From positions 1 through 43,057 of the forward strand of contig CAJOMF010000042.1 in NCBI GenBank assembly GCA_905235605.1: a stretch of 43,057 nt of DNA. The letters run 5' to 3'. Each line of letters opens with the position of its first letter. Position 1 is the first letter of the stretch. The stretch is from an uncultured bacterium (GTDB lineage: Bacteria; UBP6; UBA1177). Positions 35,381 to 43,057 of the stretch are shown piece after piece. A model generated the notes under the pieces. The model made no database searches and was not told the DNA's origin. It saw only the letters and a program-made list of their open reading frames with translations. The position numbers and the translations under genes are program-made.

Positions 35381-36207
35381 AAATGCCCGACCCTTTTTAA
35401 TGAAGCCCTGCTCAAATGTCTGAACGCCAGAAGCGGCCCTCCCTGCATTGTGAGCCAGCCGAATTTGGAGAAAACATAGCGGACTTTGTAGAAGTTTTTC
35501 GCGAAAGAGCCGAATTTTGAAAAACTATATTTTTCATCAAGCATTTTCTGCTCGTTCACAGCTCTTCTGTCGATGCGTTCGCGTTTCGTTTTCTGGTTTG
35601 CGTGCCGTCTGAACGCACCGAGAAAAAAATCAGTTTTTACAAAAATATCGGTTCCTTGATTCAATATAACGCTGAAAAGAAAGTCGCTGTCCATGAGCTG
35701 GTGAAGGTTTTCGTCAAAGTGTCCGAATTTTTCCATGACATCTCTTTTCCAGAACATCGACTGGAGGTTCGAGTCGAATCCTTCGTAGGAAAAATGCGGC
35801 ACTCTCGGCTTTGGCGCGGAATAGGTTTTGTCGATAACCTTGTCATTCTCGTCGATCTCGTACCAGTTGCCGTAGACGATTTTTTTGTCGGGAAATTTCT
35901 CAAAAACTTCCTGAACCTTTTTGAATGCGCCGGGCATGTAGACGTCATCGCTGTTCTGCCAGCCGAAAATATCGCCGGTGGCTTTCGCAAAGCCTTTGTT
36001 GAGTGCGTGGCTTTGTCCGCGGTCCTTCTCGGAAACCCAGTATGCGATCCTGTCTTCGTATTTTTTTATGATCTCAACGGAATTGTCGGTCGAACCGCCG
36101 TCGATCACGATGATTTCGGTGTCAACACTCTGGTTTATGACCGAAAGGAGAGTCCGTTCCAGAAACTCACCCTGATTGTAACTCGGGATAACTATTGAAA
36201 ATTTCAT
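35377..36207 (-). CDS. Glycosyltransferase family 2
   Basis: MKFSIVIPSYNQGEFLERTLLSVINQSVDTEIIVIDGGSTDNSVEIIKKYED; SHALNKGFAKATGDIFGWQNSDD. Confidence 0.9.
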   Translation of the reverse strand: MKFSIVIPSYNQGEFLERTLLSVINQSVDTEIIVIDGGSTDNSVEIIKKYEDRIAYWVSEKDRGQSHALNKGFAKATGDIFGWQNSDDVYMPGAFKKVQEVFEKFPDKKIVYGNWYEIDENDKVIDKTYSAPKPRVPHFSYEGFDSNLQSMFWKRDVMEKFGHFDENLHQLMDSDFLFSVILNQGTDIFVKTDFFLGAFRRHANQKTKRERIDRRAVNEQKMLDEKYSFSKFGSFAKNFYKVRYVFSKFGWLTMQGGPLLAFRHLSRASLKRVGHL

Positions 36208-36240
36208 AAAATCTCCTGCAACCTGATCATGCGAGAGCAC

Positions 36241-36296
36241 GTCATGTTGAGCGAAAGCGAAACATCTCTCAGATTCTTCGCTATGCTCAGAATGAC
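36241..36296. repeat. 56-bp imperfect palindromic intergenic repeat, copy B (opposite orientation)
   Basis: GTCATGTTGAGCGAAAGCGAAACATCTCTCAGATTCTTCGCTATGCTCAGAATGAC. Confidence 0.75.
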
Positions 36297-36384
36297 GACC
36301 ATACGGCGCATATTATTTTAAATTCTTGCAAAAGAAAAGAGCTTATGATAAAAAAACGCGCTCTTTTGTTGAGAGGTTCAGTGC

Positions 36385-36837
36385 ATGATTTCTATAGAAG
36401 AAGCAGTCAGAAAGAATGATGCGGTAATGAAAATCTTAAATTCTCTTTCAAAAGGAGCATCCTTCGGAGTCTCGGTAGAATGCGGCGGAAAGATAATTGT
36501 TTCACGTGAAAAGTGCGGGATTTCGTTCAGTGAACTCGGTACCGAAAAACCCGATTTTGTCATCTCTATGCCGGAAGAAGTTTTCAAAAAATTGTTTTCT
36601 GAATACTCTTCAACTTTAAGCGTTGAAGATTTTCTGGTTTTTGCGGCGAAACTGCTTGCAGACGAAAAAGAAAAAATAAATTTGGTTATTTATGCCAACT
36701 TTTTGAAACTCACTCTTCACGGGTATCTCAAGATCCTTCCGCTTGGCGGAACAGCTTTTTTGAAAATTTTGAAAGAGAACGGTGTCGGTTCGATTTTTGC
36801 GATAGAAAAAAAACTTGCAGCTTTTAGAAACAAATAA
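36385..36837 (+). CDS. Hypothetical protein (possibly SCP2-like)
   Basis: 150-aa ORF directly upstream of and co-directional with the receiver-like gene; family assignment uncertain. Confidence 0.55.
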   Translation: MISIEEAVRKNDAVMKILNSLSKGASFGVSVECGGKIIVSREKCGISFSELGTEKPDFVISMPEEVFKKLFSEYSSTLSVEDFLVFAAKLLADEKEKINLVIYANFLKLTLHGYLKILPLGGTAFLKILKENGVGSIFAIEKKLAAFRNK

Positions 36838-36851
36838 TCAGGGGATTTATC

Positions 36852-37730
36852 ATGAGCAAAAGCCTTCTTATTTACGAATCCGATTCAGCAAATGCCGGAA
36901 ATCTTTCGGCTCTTTTTGAACAATTCGGTTTTTCCGTTTTTGTTGCGGATTCCGAAGAAAAAGTTCAGGAAATTCTCGACAAAACAAAAATCAACGCATT
37001 TATAGTCCGTGCGGAAAACACGGGGCTGACAGGTTTTATGCTCTGCAAAAAAATCAGGGCGCTTAGTCTTTATGCGTCGAGACCGATACTGCTTGTTTCG
37101 AGTGACGCTGACGAGGCGACTTTCGACAGACACAGAGAATTCGACTACCACGCTGATTATTATCTCAAAATTCCGACCGACGACGAAACGATCCTCGCCT
37201 CGATGAATGCGATCTATCCCTTCCTTGACGCTTTGGCAGCCGAAGAAAGTGCGGCGGAACTTAACGCTTTGAAGGGGAAACTCGCTGAAGACGCTGAAAA
37301 AATAGATTCGATGAACAAACAGGTTTCGGAAAGCGAAGAGAAGATACGTGCTCAGGCTGAAAAGATCGCGACTCTCGAAAAAAATCTTTCCGATGCTTCA
37401 AAAATAGAGGATGAAACAGGAGAACTCAAGGATGCCATCGTGCAGAAAGGTCTCCGTATCAAAAGCCTTGAAGAAAAAATCGCAGAACTTGAAGAAAAGG
37501 TCGTTGCTGCCGGAAACACTGCAAAAGAGCGTGACGAGATCAAAAAACAGCTTGATGCCGTTTCTGCCGATAAGGAGAAACTTGCAGCCGATATGAAAAA
37601 AGTTGAAGAGGAGAAAGCCGGTATCGCTTCCAAACTTGAAGAAGCTGAAAAGAAAAACGGCACTCTTGAAAATTCGGTCAAAGAGCTTGAAGCAACACTC
37701 AAAAATTCTCACTCAGAAAGATATCGATGA
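36852..37730 (+). CDS. Pseudo-receiver domain + coiled coil, FrzS/AglZ-like (N-terminal part, ends at apparent frameshift)
   Basis: KSLLIYESDSANAGNLSALFEQFGFSVFVADSEEKVQEILDKTKINAFIVRAENTGLTGFMLCKKIRALSLYASRPILLVSS then long coiled coil. Confidence 0.75.
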   Translation: MSKSLLIYESDSANAGNLSALFEQFGFSVFVADSEEKVQEILDKTKINAFIVRAENTGLTGFMLCKKIRALSLYASRPILLVSSDADEATFDRHREFDYHADYYLKIPTDDETILASMNAIYPFLDALAAEESAAELNALKGKLAEDAEKIDSMNKQVSESEEKIRAQAEKIATLEKNLSDASKIEDETGELKDAIVQKGLRIKSLEEKIAELEEKVVAAGNTAKERDEIKKQLDAVSADKEKLAADMKKVEEEKAGIASKLEEAEKKNGTLENSVKELEATLKNSHSERYR

Positions 37731-38721
37731 TCTTAAGAAGAAACTCAACGAGGTCAAAGATCAGAACGATGTTCTTTCGGTTTACAACAAAGAGATGAAA
37801 GAGAGGGTTAAAAAGGCTGAGAACGAAACGAAAGAAGCTACTGTTGAAAAAGATAAGCTTTCAAAATCATTGGAAGAATCAAAAAAATCGGCGGCGGCTG
37901 AAAAAGAGAAGCTGATCGAATCCCACAAGAAAGAAACCGAAGAACTCAAGAAGATTCTGGAAGCAGAAAAAGCCAAATCTGAAAAAATCGCTTCCGAAAA
38001 AGCAGAGCTTAAAAAGACGGCTGATGCTGTCGAAGCAGAAAAGAAAAATCTTGAAGAATCGCTGAAAAAAGCGGCTGACGAAGCGGCTGAAAAGGCAAAA
38101 ATCATTGAAGAAAAAGAGGCTGCTTTCCAAAAATCGTCGGAAGAATCTGCGGAATTGCTCAAAAAGTCGGAAGCTGAAGCGGCGGAATTGAAGGATACTA
38201 TCTCGAATCTTACGATAATTGCTGATGAATTTGAAAAAACACGAGCCGACAAAGAGGAACTTGAAAAAGCACTTTTGATTCAGAAAAATGAAATCGAAGA
38301 CCTCAAAGATGTTGTGGCAAGAGCGGCTGAAATCACAGACCAGAACGACGAACTCGTCAAAGAAAATGAGTCTTTAAAGAGCAAAAATGCAGAAAAAATA
38401 GAGCGGATCAAAGATCTCAATGCTCAGATCGACAAACTCATGGAAACGAAAGAGGCTCTTGAAACTGCACATGCCGAAATAGAAACTCTCAAAAAGAGTG
38501 CGGAGGAGTCGGCTGAAGAGTTAGACGCGGCGGAGAAAAAAGCAGCCGAAAAAGAGAGCGAATTCAACGATGTTTCCGAAAAACTGAAGACTTGCGAAAA
38601 GGAAAAGACAGATGCTGTTGCAAAAGTTGCCGAGCTTTCAGCTGAAGTTGATAAAATGAAAAAAGAAGCCGAAAAGTTCAATGCTCTCAAGGAGCAGCTC
38701 AAGCATCTTGCAGGCGATTAA
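37706..38721 (+). CDS. Coiled-coil continuation of the preceding gene in another reading frame
   Basis: Frame of ORF 37603..38721; in-register coiled coil resumes as ILTQKDIDDLKKKLNEVKDQNDVLS; long uninterrupted heptad-like Ala/Glu/Lys sequence to 38721. Confidence 0.7.
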
Positions 38722-38731
38722 CCGAAAATTC

Positions 38732-38758
38732 TTGACTATAATCAGTTTTGAGTATAAT
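38732..38758 (+). promoter_or_regulatory. Sigma70-like promoter for tRNA-Leu
   Basis: TTGACT (38732-38737) - 15 nt - TATAAT (38753-38758), 16 nt before the tRNA. Confidence 0.5.
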
Positions 38759-38774
38759 TACCGCGCTTTTGTGT

Positions 38775-38861
38775 GCCGGGATGGTGGAATTGGCAGACAC
38801 GCTAGATTCAGGTTCTAGTGGGGGCAACTCCGTGCAGGTTCAAGTCCTGTTCTCGGCACCA
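38775..38861 (+). tRNA. tRNA-Leu (anticodon CAG), CCA encoded
   Basis: GCCGGGA acceptor pairs with TCTCGGC; anticodon stem CTAGA/TCTAG with loop TTCAGGT (CAG at 38809-38811); long variable arm; GGTTCAAGTCC T-loop; ends ACCA. Confidence 0.95.
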
Positions 38862-38934
38862 CTTCTTAAATAAAATCCGGATAGTTTTAGATTGAGACTT
38901 GATTTGACGGATTGATTTTTTGTGTTTTTGCCGC

Positions 38935-39915
38935 TTATTTCGGCAGATTTTTGAACATTTCCTGGATCGAGCCTACTGAACCTAGGATTCCGCTTGCTTC
39001 GTAAGGCATGTAAACGACTTTATTGTCCTTGCCGGATGTGATCGCAGCCAGGGTTTCGATATATTTGAGGGCGATGAGGTACTGCGCCGGATCCATTTTG
39101 GTGTCTTTGATCGCGTCTGCAATAAGTTTGATCGACTCAGCTTCTGCTGTTGCGACTTTGATTTTTGCCGCAGCCTGACCCTCAGCTTCGAGGATGTTCG
39201 ATTCCTTCATGCCGGCAGCGTAGTTGATGTTCTTCTGCTTTTCACCCTCGGACTCAAGGATCTTCGACTGTTTGTCAGCCTCAGCCGTGAGTATTGCTGC
39301 ACGTTTGTCACGCTCTGCACGCATCTGCTTTTCCATCGCGTTTTTGATGTCCTGCGGCGGGTTGATGTCCTGAATTTCGACGCGGTTGACTTTTACGCCC
39401 CATTTGTCGGTCGCTTCGTCAAGGATCTCGGTCATTTTCGAGTTTATATCGTCTCTGCTGGAGAGAGTGTGGTCGAGATCCATGTTTCCGATGATGTTTC
39501 TGAGAGTCGTTTTAGCAAGTTTTTCGATAGCATCTGGAAGGTTCGAAATTTCGTACATCGCCTTGAAAGGATCGGTGATCTGGTAGTAAAGGATCGCGTC
39601 GATCTCGATTACGACGTTATCTTTCGTAATAACGTTCTGCTTCGGGAAGTCGTGGACTGTTTCACGCAGATCGATGAAGGTCTGCTCCGTCGTGACCATG
39701 ATCTTTCTGCCGTCGTAGAGCTGTTTCATAACTCTTGTTTCCATTCTGCGCGGTTTGTCGATGATCGGAACGATGATGTTGAAACCGCTCTGAAGCGTGC
39801 AGTGGTACTTTCCGAGCCTTTCAACGATGATTACTTTTGCCTGAGGAACGATTTTCGCTCCTTTTGCGATGATGATTACTGCAAAAACGCAGAGAACAGC
39901 GATTACCCAAACCAT
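38935..39915 (-). CDS. SPFH/Band 7 (stomatin-like, QmcA-type) protein
   Basis: QAKVIIVERLGKYHCTLQSGFNIIVPIID, NVVIEIDAILYYQITDP, NRVEIQDINPPQDIKNAMEKQMRAERDKRAAILTAEADKQSKI. Confidence 0.92.
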   Translation of the reverse strand: MVWVIAVLCVFAVIIIAKGAKIVPQAKVIIVERLGKYHCTLQSGFNIIVPIIDKPRRMETRVMKQLYDGRKIMVTTEQTFIDLRETVHDFPKQNVITKDNVVIEIDAILYYQITDPFKAMYEISNLPDAIEKLAKTTLRNIIGNMDLDHTLSSRDDINSKMTEILDEATDKWGVKVNRVEIQDINPPQDIKNAMEKQMRAERDKRAAILTAEADKQSKILESEGEKQKNINYAAGMKESNILEAEGQAAAKIKVATAEAESIKLIADAIKDTKMDPAQYLIALKYIETLAAITSGKDNKVVYMPYEASGILGSVGSIQEMFKNLPK

Positions 39916-39925
39916 GTTTTCCCTC

Positions 39926-40378
39926 CTACTGATGTGATTTTACTATAATTTTTGCGCCGTCAACGGCGGTTATCTCAACTGTTTCGCCTTCTTCGAAACT
40001 TGCCTCCTCGTTTTCGGGAAGGGCTGTCCAGACTTCGCTTCCGATTTTGACTTTGCCGGGAGTGTCAGCGGTTATTTTTGCGAGAACTTTTGCCTTTTTC
40101 CCGATCATTGCGTTGGTGTTCGCCTCGCGTTTTTCCGACGATTTGAAGAAGTATTTGAGTGCAAGAGGTCTGAAAAATATTCCTGCGATGACTGAAACGA
40201 CTGCAAAAACGAGTATCTGCCATGTCGTTCCCGCTCCGAGAGCAGCCAGGGGAGCCGCAGCAAGCGCACCGATGCCGAGTATTGCGACCCAGAAACCGGG
40301 AATGAATATCTCCAGAATGAACGAAGCTACGGCTATGACAAGCCAGATTATCCAAGGAGCAACGGTAAGAGATTCCAT
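39926..40378 (-). CDS. NfeD family membrane protein
   Basis: N-terminal TM helices, C-terminal GKAKVLA...GKVKIGSEVWTALPENEEASFEEGETVEITAVDGAKIIVK OB-like domain; adjacent to SPFH gene. Confidence 0.85.
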   Translation of the reverse strand: MESLTVAPWIIWLVIAVASFILEIFIPGFWVAILGIGALAAAPLAALGAGTTWQILVFAVVSVIAGIFFRPLALKYFFKSSEKREANTNAMIGKKAKVLAKITADTPGKVKIGSEVWTALPENEEASFEEGETVEITAVDGAKIIVKSHQ

Positions 40379-40387
40379 TTTTTCCTC

Positions 40388-42025
40388 CTAATCTAAATTT
40401 ACAATGATTGCATGAACGACCGGCTTTTTGTCGGTGAGTTCGGTGAGATAGTGGCGCACCATTATGCGGATATCCTCTTCGACATCCTTCCAGATGGGCT
40501 CTTCGGCAAGTTCGTCTTTGAAGTAGTCTTCGATCATATCCTTGATCTCGCGCTCTATCTGCTTCATTTTAGCCGCGTTCGCGATACCTGCTGAAATTAT
40601 TCTCGGAACGGACAAAAGTTCGTTCGAAAAGAAGTCGACAGTCATCATGACTGTCATGAAACCCGCTTTGGCAATACGTTTGCGCTCTTTTATGTTCTCA
40701 AAATCAATGAGATCCGATTCTCCGTTGGAAACAACTTTTGTCGAAAGTTCGAAAGTGTGCGAAATAAAAGGCCTGCGACCCTTTTTGAAGCAGAGCATAT
40801 CGCCGTCGCTGATTACTACCGAACTGAAACCGTTCTTTTCTGCAAGTCTAGCACTGAGATCGAGAAACCTTCTGTGACCGTGAACCGGCACGACGTAGCG
40901 CGGATGGACATCTTTGAAAGCCTGAACGATGTCGTCCTGGAAAGCATGACCCGAAACGTGGATCTTGTCTGTGTTTTCGTAATAGACGTCAGCCCCTTTT
41001 TCAATGAGCTTGTCGATCATTCTGCCGATAGAAAGTTCGTTTCCGGGAATATTTTTCGAGCTGAAAAAGATCGTATCTCCGTAACGGATCGAAACTGACT
41101 TCATCATGTCGAGACTCATCCGCTTCATGACACTGCGCGGTTCAGCCTGAGAACCCGTAACGATAAGGGTTATCTTGTTTTCGGGAACGCGGTTTATCTT
41201 TGTCTGGTCGGTGAGGACAGATGCCGGCAGCTTGATGTGACCGAGCTCAGAAGCTATCTGCATGTATGTGTTCACGCTGCGTCCCAAAAGTCCGACTGTG
41301 CGCCCTTTTAGCAGCGAAATATTGATGATGTTGCCGATTCGCGTCGTATTTGACGAAAAACCAGTTGCGATCACGCGCCCCGTTGCGTTTTCAATGATGT
41401 CGGCGATGTTTCCGAGGATCGATTCTTCGCTTTCGGAGTGCCCCTGACGCTCGATATTCGTGCTGTCTGAAAGTAGGATATCGATATTTTCAGGGATCTT
41501 TCCGGTAAAAGGAGAACCTTTGCCGGGTTCGTACTTGAAATCGCCGGTGTGGAGTATCGTAAAGTCGCCGATCCTGATGACAAGCGCCTTCGCCTCGGGA
41601 ATAGAGTGGGGAACATCGATCATATCGATCGTGAAATCGCCGAGTTTTATTGTCTCAGGATGTTTGTAGTTCAAAGTCCTGATATTTTTTTTGTAGACTG
41701 CGAAACGGTCGATCCTTTCGGCGAGAACGAGTGCCGGGAAGTTCGTCATATAGACTGGAACATCGAACTGTTGCAGAAGATAGGGCACGCCGCCGATGTG
41801 GTCTTCATGCCCGTGGGTTATCACACAGCCGAGCAGATTTATCCCCAGTTCTTCAATAATATCGAAATCGGGAATGAAAAAATCATCTTCCATAAAGTCG
41901 TCGTTGCCCGGAAAACCCATGCCGCAGTCGATCATTACCGCGTCATCGCCCGCTTTTATGAGCATGCAGTTCTTTCCGATTTCTTTCAGTCCGCCGAGCG
42001 GCAGGATCTCGATTTGTTCGAACAT
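40388..42025 (-). CDS. rnj: Ribonuclease J
   Basis: MFEQIEILPLGGLKEIGKNCMLIKAGDDAVMIDCGMGFPG, ITHGHEDHIGGVPYLL, HTGDFK, SGHAFQDDI, VPVHGHRRF. Confidence 0.93.
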   Translation of the reverse strand: MFEQIEILPLGGLKEIGKNCMLIKAGDDAVMIDCGMGFPGNDDFMEDDFFIPDFDIIEELGINLLGCVITHGHEDHIGGVPYLLQQFDVPVYMTNFPALVLAERIDRFAVYKKNIRTLNYKHPETIKLGDFTIDMIDVPHSIPEAKALVIRIGDFTILHTGDFKYEPGKGSPFTGKIPENIDILLSDSTNIERQGHSESEESILGNIADIIENATGRVIATGFSSNTTRIGNIINISLLKGRTVGLLGRSVNTYMQIASELGHIKLPASVLTDQTKINRVPENKITLIVTGSQAEPRSVMKRMSLDMMKSVSIRYGDTIFFSSKNIPGNELSIGRMIDKLIEKGADVYYENTDKIHVSGHAFQDDIVQAFKDVHPRYVVPVHGHRRFLDLSARLAEKNGFSSVVISDGDMLCFKKGRRPFISHTFELSTKVVSNGESDLIDFENIKERKRIAKAGFMTVMMTVDFFSNELLSVPRIISAGIANAAKMKQIEREIKDMIEDYFKDELAEEPIWKDVEEDIRIMVRHYLTELTDKKPVVHAIIVNLD

Positions 42026-42108
42026 TTCTTTCTCCGAAATTAAAAAAACTGCCCGTTTATAGCACAAAAAACGGATAAACAGAATATTTTCTCATAAATT
42101 CTTACCGT

Positions 42109-43057
42109 TTATTTGAGCTCAGCCCAGTTGTCGCCAATGGAATAGTTGACATCGAGCGGGACCTCAAAATCTTTGCCGGCAGCCCGCATTTTTTCGGCGC
42201 ACAGCTCTGCGATATCCGTCCTGTTTTCCGGAAATTCGATGATGAGTGCGTCGTGGATCTGAAGCAGGATCCGCGCTTCGGGGCAGACACTTTTAAGCAT
42301 GTTGTAGACTGCGACCGTTCCCTGCTTGATCACGTCTGCCGCGGTTCCCTGGATCACGGTGTTCACAGCCATTCTCTCGCCCGATTTCGCGATATTTTTG
42401 TTTGGATTTGCGATCTCCGGGATGTAGCGGCGGCGTCCGAAGTAAGTCTCGACATAGCCTTCTTCTCTGGCATTCCTGATGGTGTCGTCGATGAACTGCT
42501 TGATCTTCGGGTAACATGCGAAATAGTTGTCGATGTATTTTTTCGCAAAAGCGATGTCTACTCCCGTATCGACCGAGAGTTTGTAGGCCTGCATCCCGTA
42601 GATTATGCCGAAGTTGACAGCCTTTGCGTTGCGGCGCATCTCTTTGTCAACGAACTCGGGAAGAGTGCCGAAGATCGCGGCTGCGGTGCGTCTGTGGATG
42701 TCTTCACCGTTTTTGAAAGCCTCAATAAATTCAGGCTCTTTGCTGAGTGCAGCCAGAATCCTGAGTTCGATCTGGCTGTAATCGAGAGAGAGGAGTTTGA
42801 ACCCTTTTTCGGCAACGAAAAGGCCTCGTATCTTCTGCCCGTCCTCAGTGCGTGTCGGGATATTCTGCAGGTTGGGTTCCCTGCTCGCAAGCCTTCCTGT
42901 TGCGGCGTAAGTCACGATGTAGGAAGTGTGCAGCCTGCCGTCGGAAGCGGTCTTCGCTGCGATCGGCTCAAGGTAAGTCGAGACGAGTTTGGAATATTTT
43001 CTGTTTTCGATGATGAGTTTTGGAAGCGGATGATCGTTTTCCTCGGCAACTTTTTCA
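42109..43057 (-). CDS. polA: DNA polymerase I, C-terminal polymerase region (truncated at window edge)
   Basis: LLSLDYSQIELRILAALS, RRNAKAVNFGIIYGM, LQIHDALIIEFPE; frame stays open to 43057 (EKVAEENDHPLPKLIIENRKYSKLVSTYLEPIAAKTASDGRLHTSYIVTYAATGRLASREPNLQNIP). Confidence 0.96.
   Translation of the reverse strand, partial: EKVAEENDHPLPKLIIENRKYSKLVSTYLEPIAAKTASDGRLHTSYIVTYAATGRLASREPNLQNIPTRTEDGQKIRGLFVAEKGFKLLSLDYSQIELRILAALSKEPEFIEAFKNGEDIHRRTAAAIFGTLPEFVDKEMRRNAKAVNFGIIYGMQAYKLSVDTGVDIAFAKKYIDNYFACYPKIKQFIDDTIRNAREEGYVETYFGRRRYIPEIANPNKNIAKSGERMAVNTVIQGTAADVIKQGTVAVYNMLKSVCPEARILLQIHDALIIEFPENRTDIAELCAEKMRAAGKDFEVPLDVNYSIGDNWAELK

Noticed and set aside
37352-38702. Ser/Phe-rich minus-strand ORFs opposite the coiled-coil gene
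   Set aside because: Expected antisense translation of Glu/Lys/Ala-rich coiled-coil codons.
38935-40378. SPFH + NfeD pair as a novel system
   Set aside because: Well-known conserved gene pair; nothing unusual in this instance.

Overview
The window is bacterial chromosome, mostly housekeeping genes on the minus strand, with one AT-rich accessory block and one degenerate patch. Core genes recognised from the translations: PhnP-like MBL hydrolase, POT/MFS transporter, RavA-ViaA-like MoxR/VWA pair, TtcA-like PP-loop ATPase, an MCE/MlaD protein with a lipoprotein partner, O-antigen-ligase-like protein, PRPP synthetase, MutS, PyrK, Gfo/Idh/MocA oxidoreductase, DapA, RelA/SpoT, Gmk, ACP, GspE/PilB ATPase, two glycosyltransferases, tRNA-Leu(CAG), SPFH + NfeD, RNase J and a truncated PolA. 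A truncated CDS at the left edge (1..228, minus) is absent from the ORF track and resembles the N-terminus of MmeI-like type IIL restriction-modification enzymes. The best candidate for an undescribed system is about 7.5-13.4 kb. There, three consecutive genes share one N-terminal domain (DUF7662-like, LTFxEI...SAxxHxAWW...GY) but carry three different C-terminal modules, followed upstream by an LRR-like ORF and a two-domain AAA+ ATPase. Other notable points are a phased palindromic operator array upstream of ravA, a FrzS/AglZ-like pseudo-receiver/coiled-coil gene broken at an A5 run, a SpoT-like protein with a degenerate synthetase domain, a relic lipoprotein, a DUF4160 cassette between 18-bp direct repeats, and two 56-bp palindromic repeats in opposite orientation. 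All calls come from reading the sequence; no database search was run.
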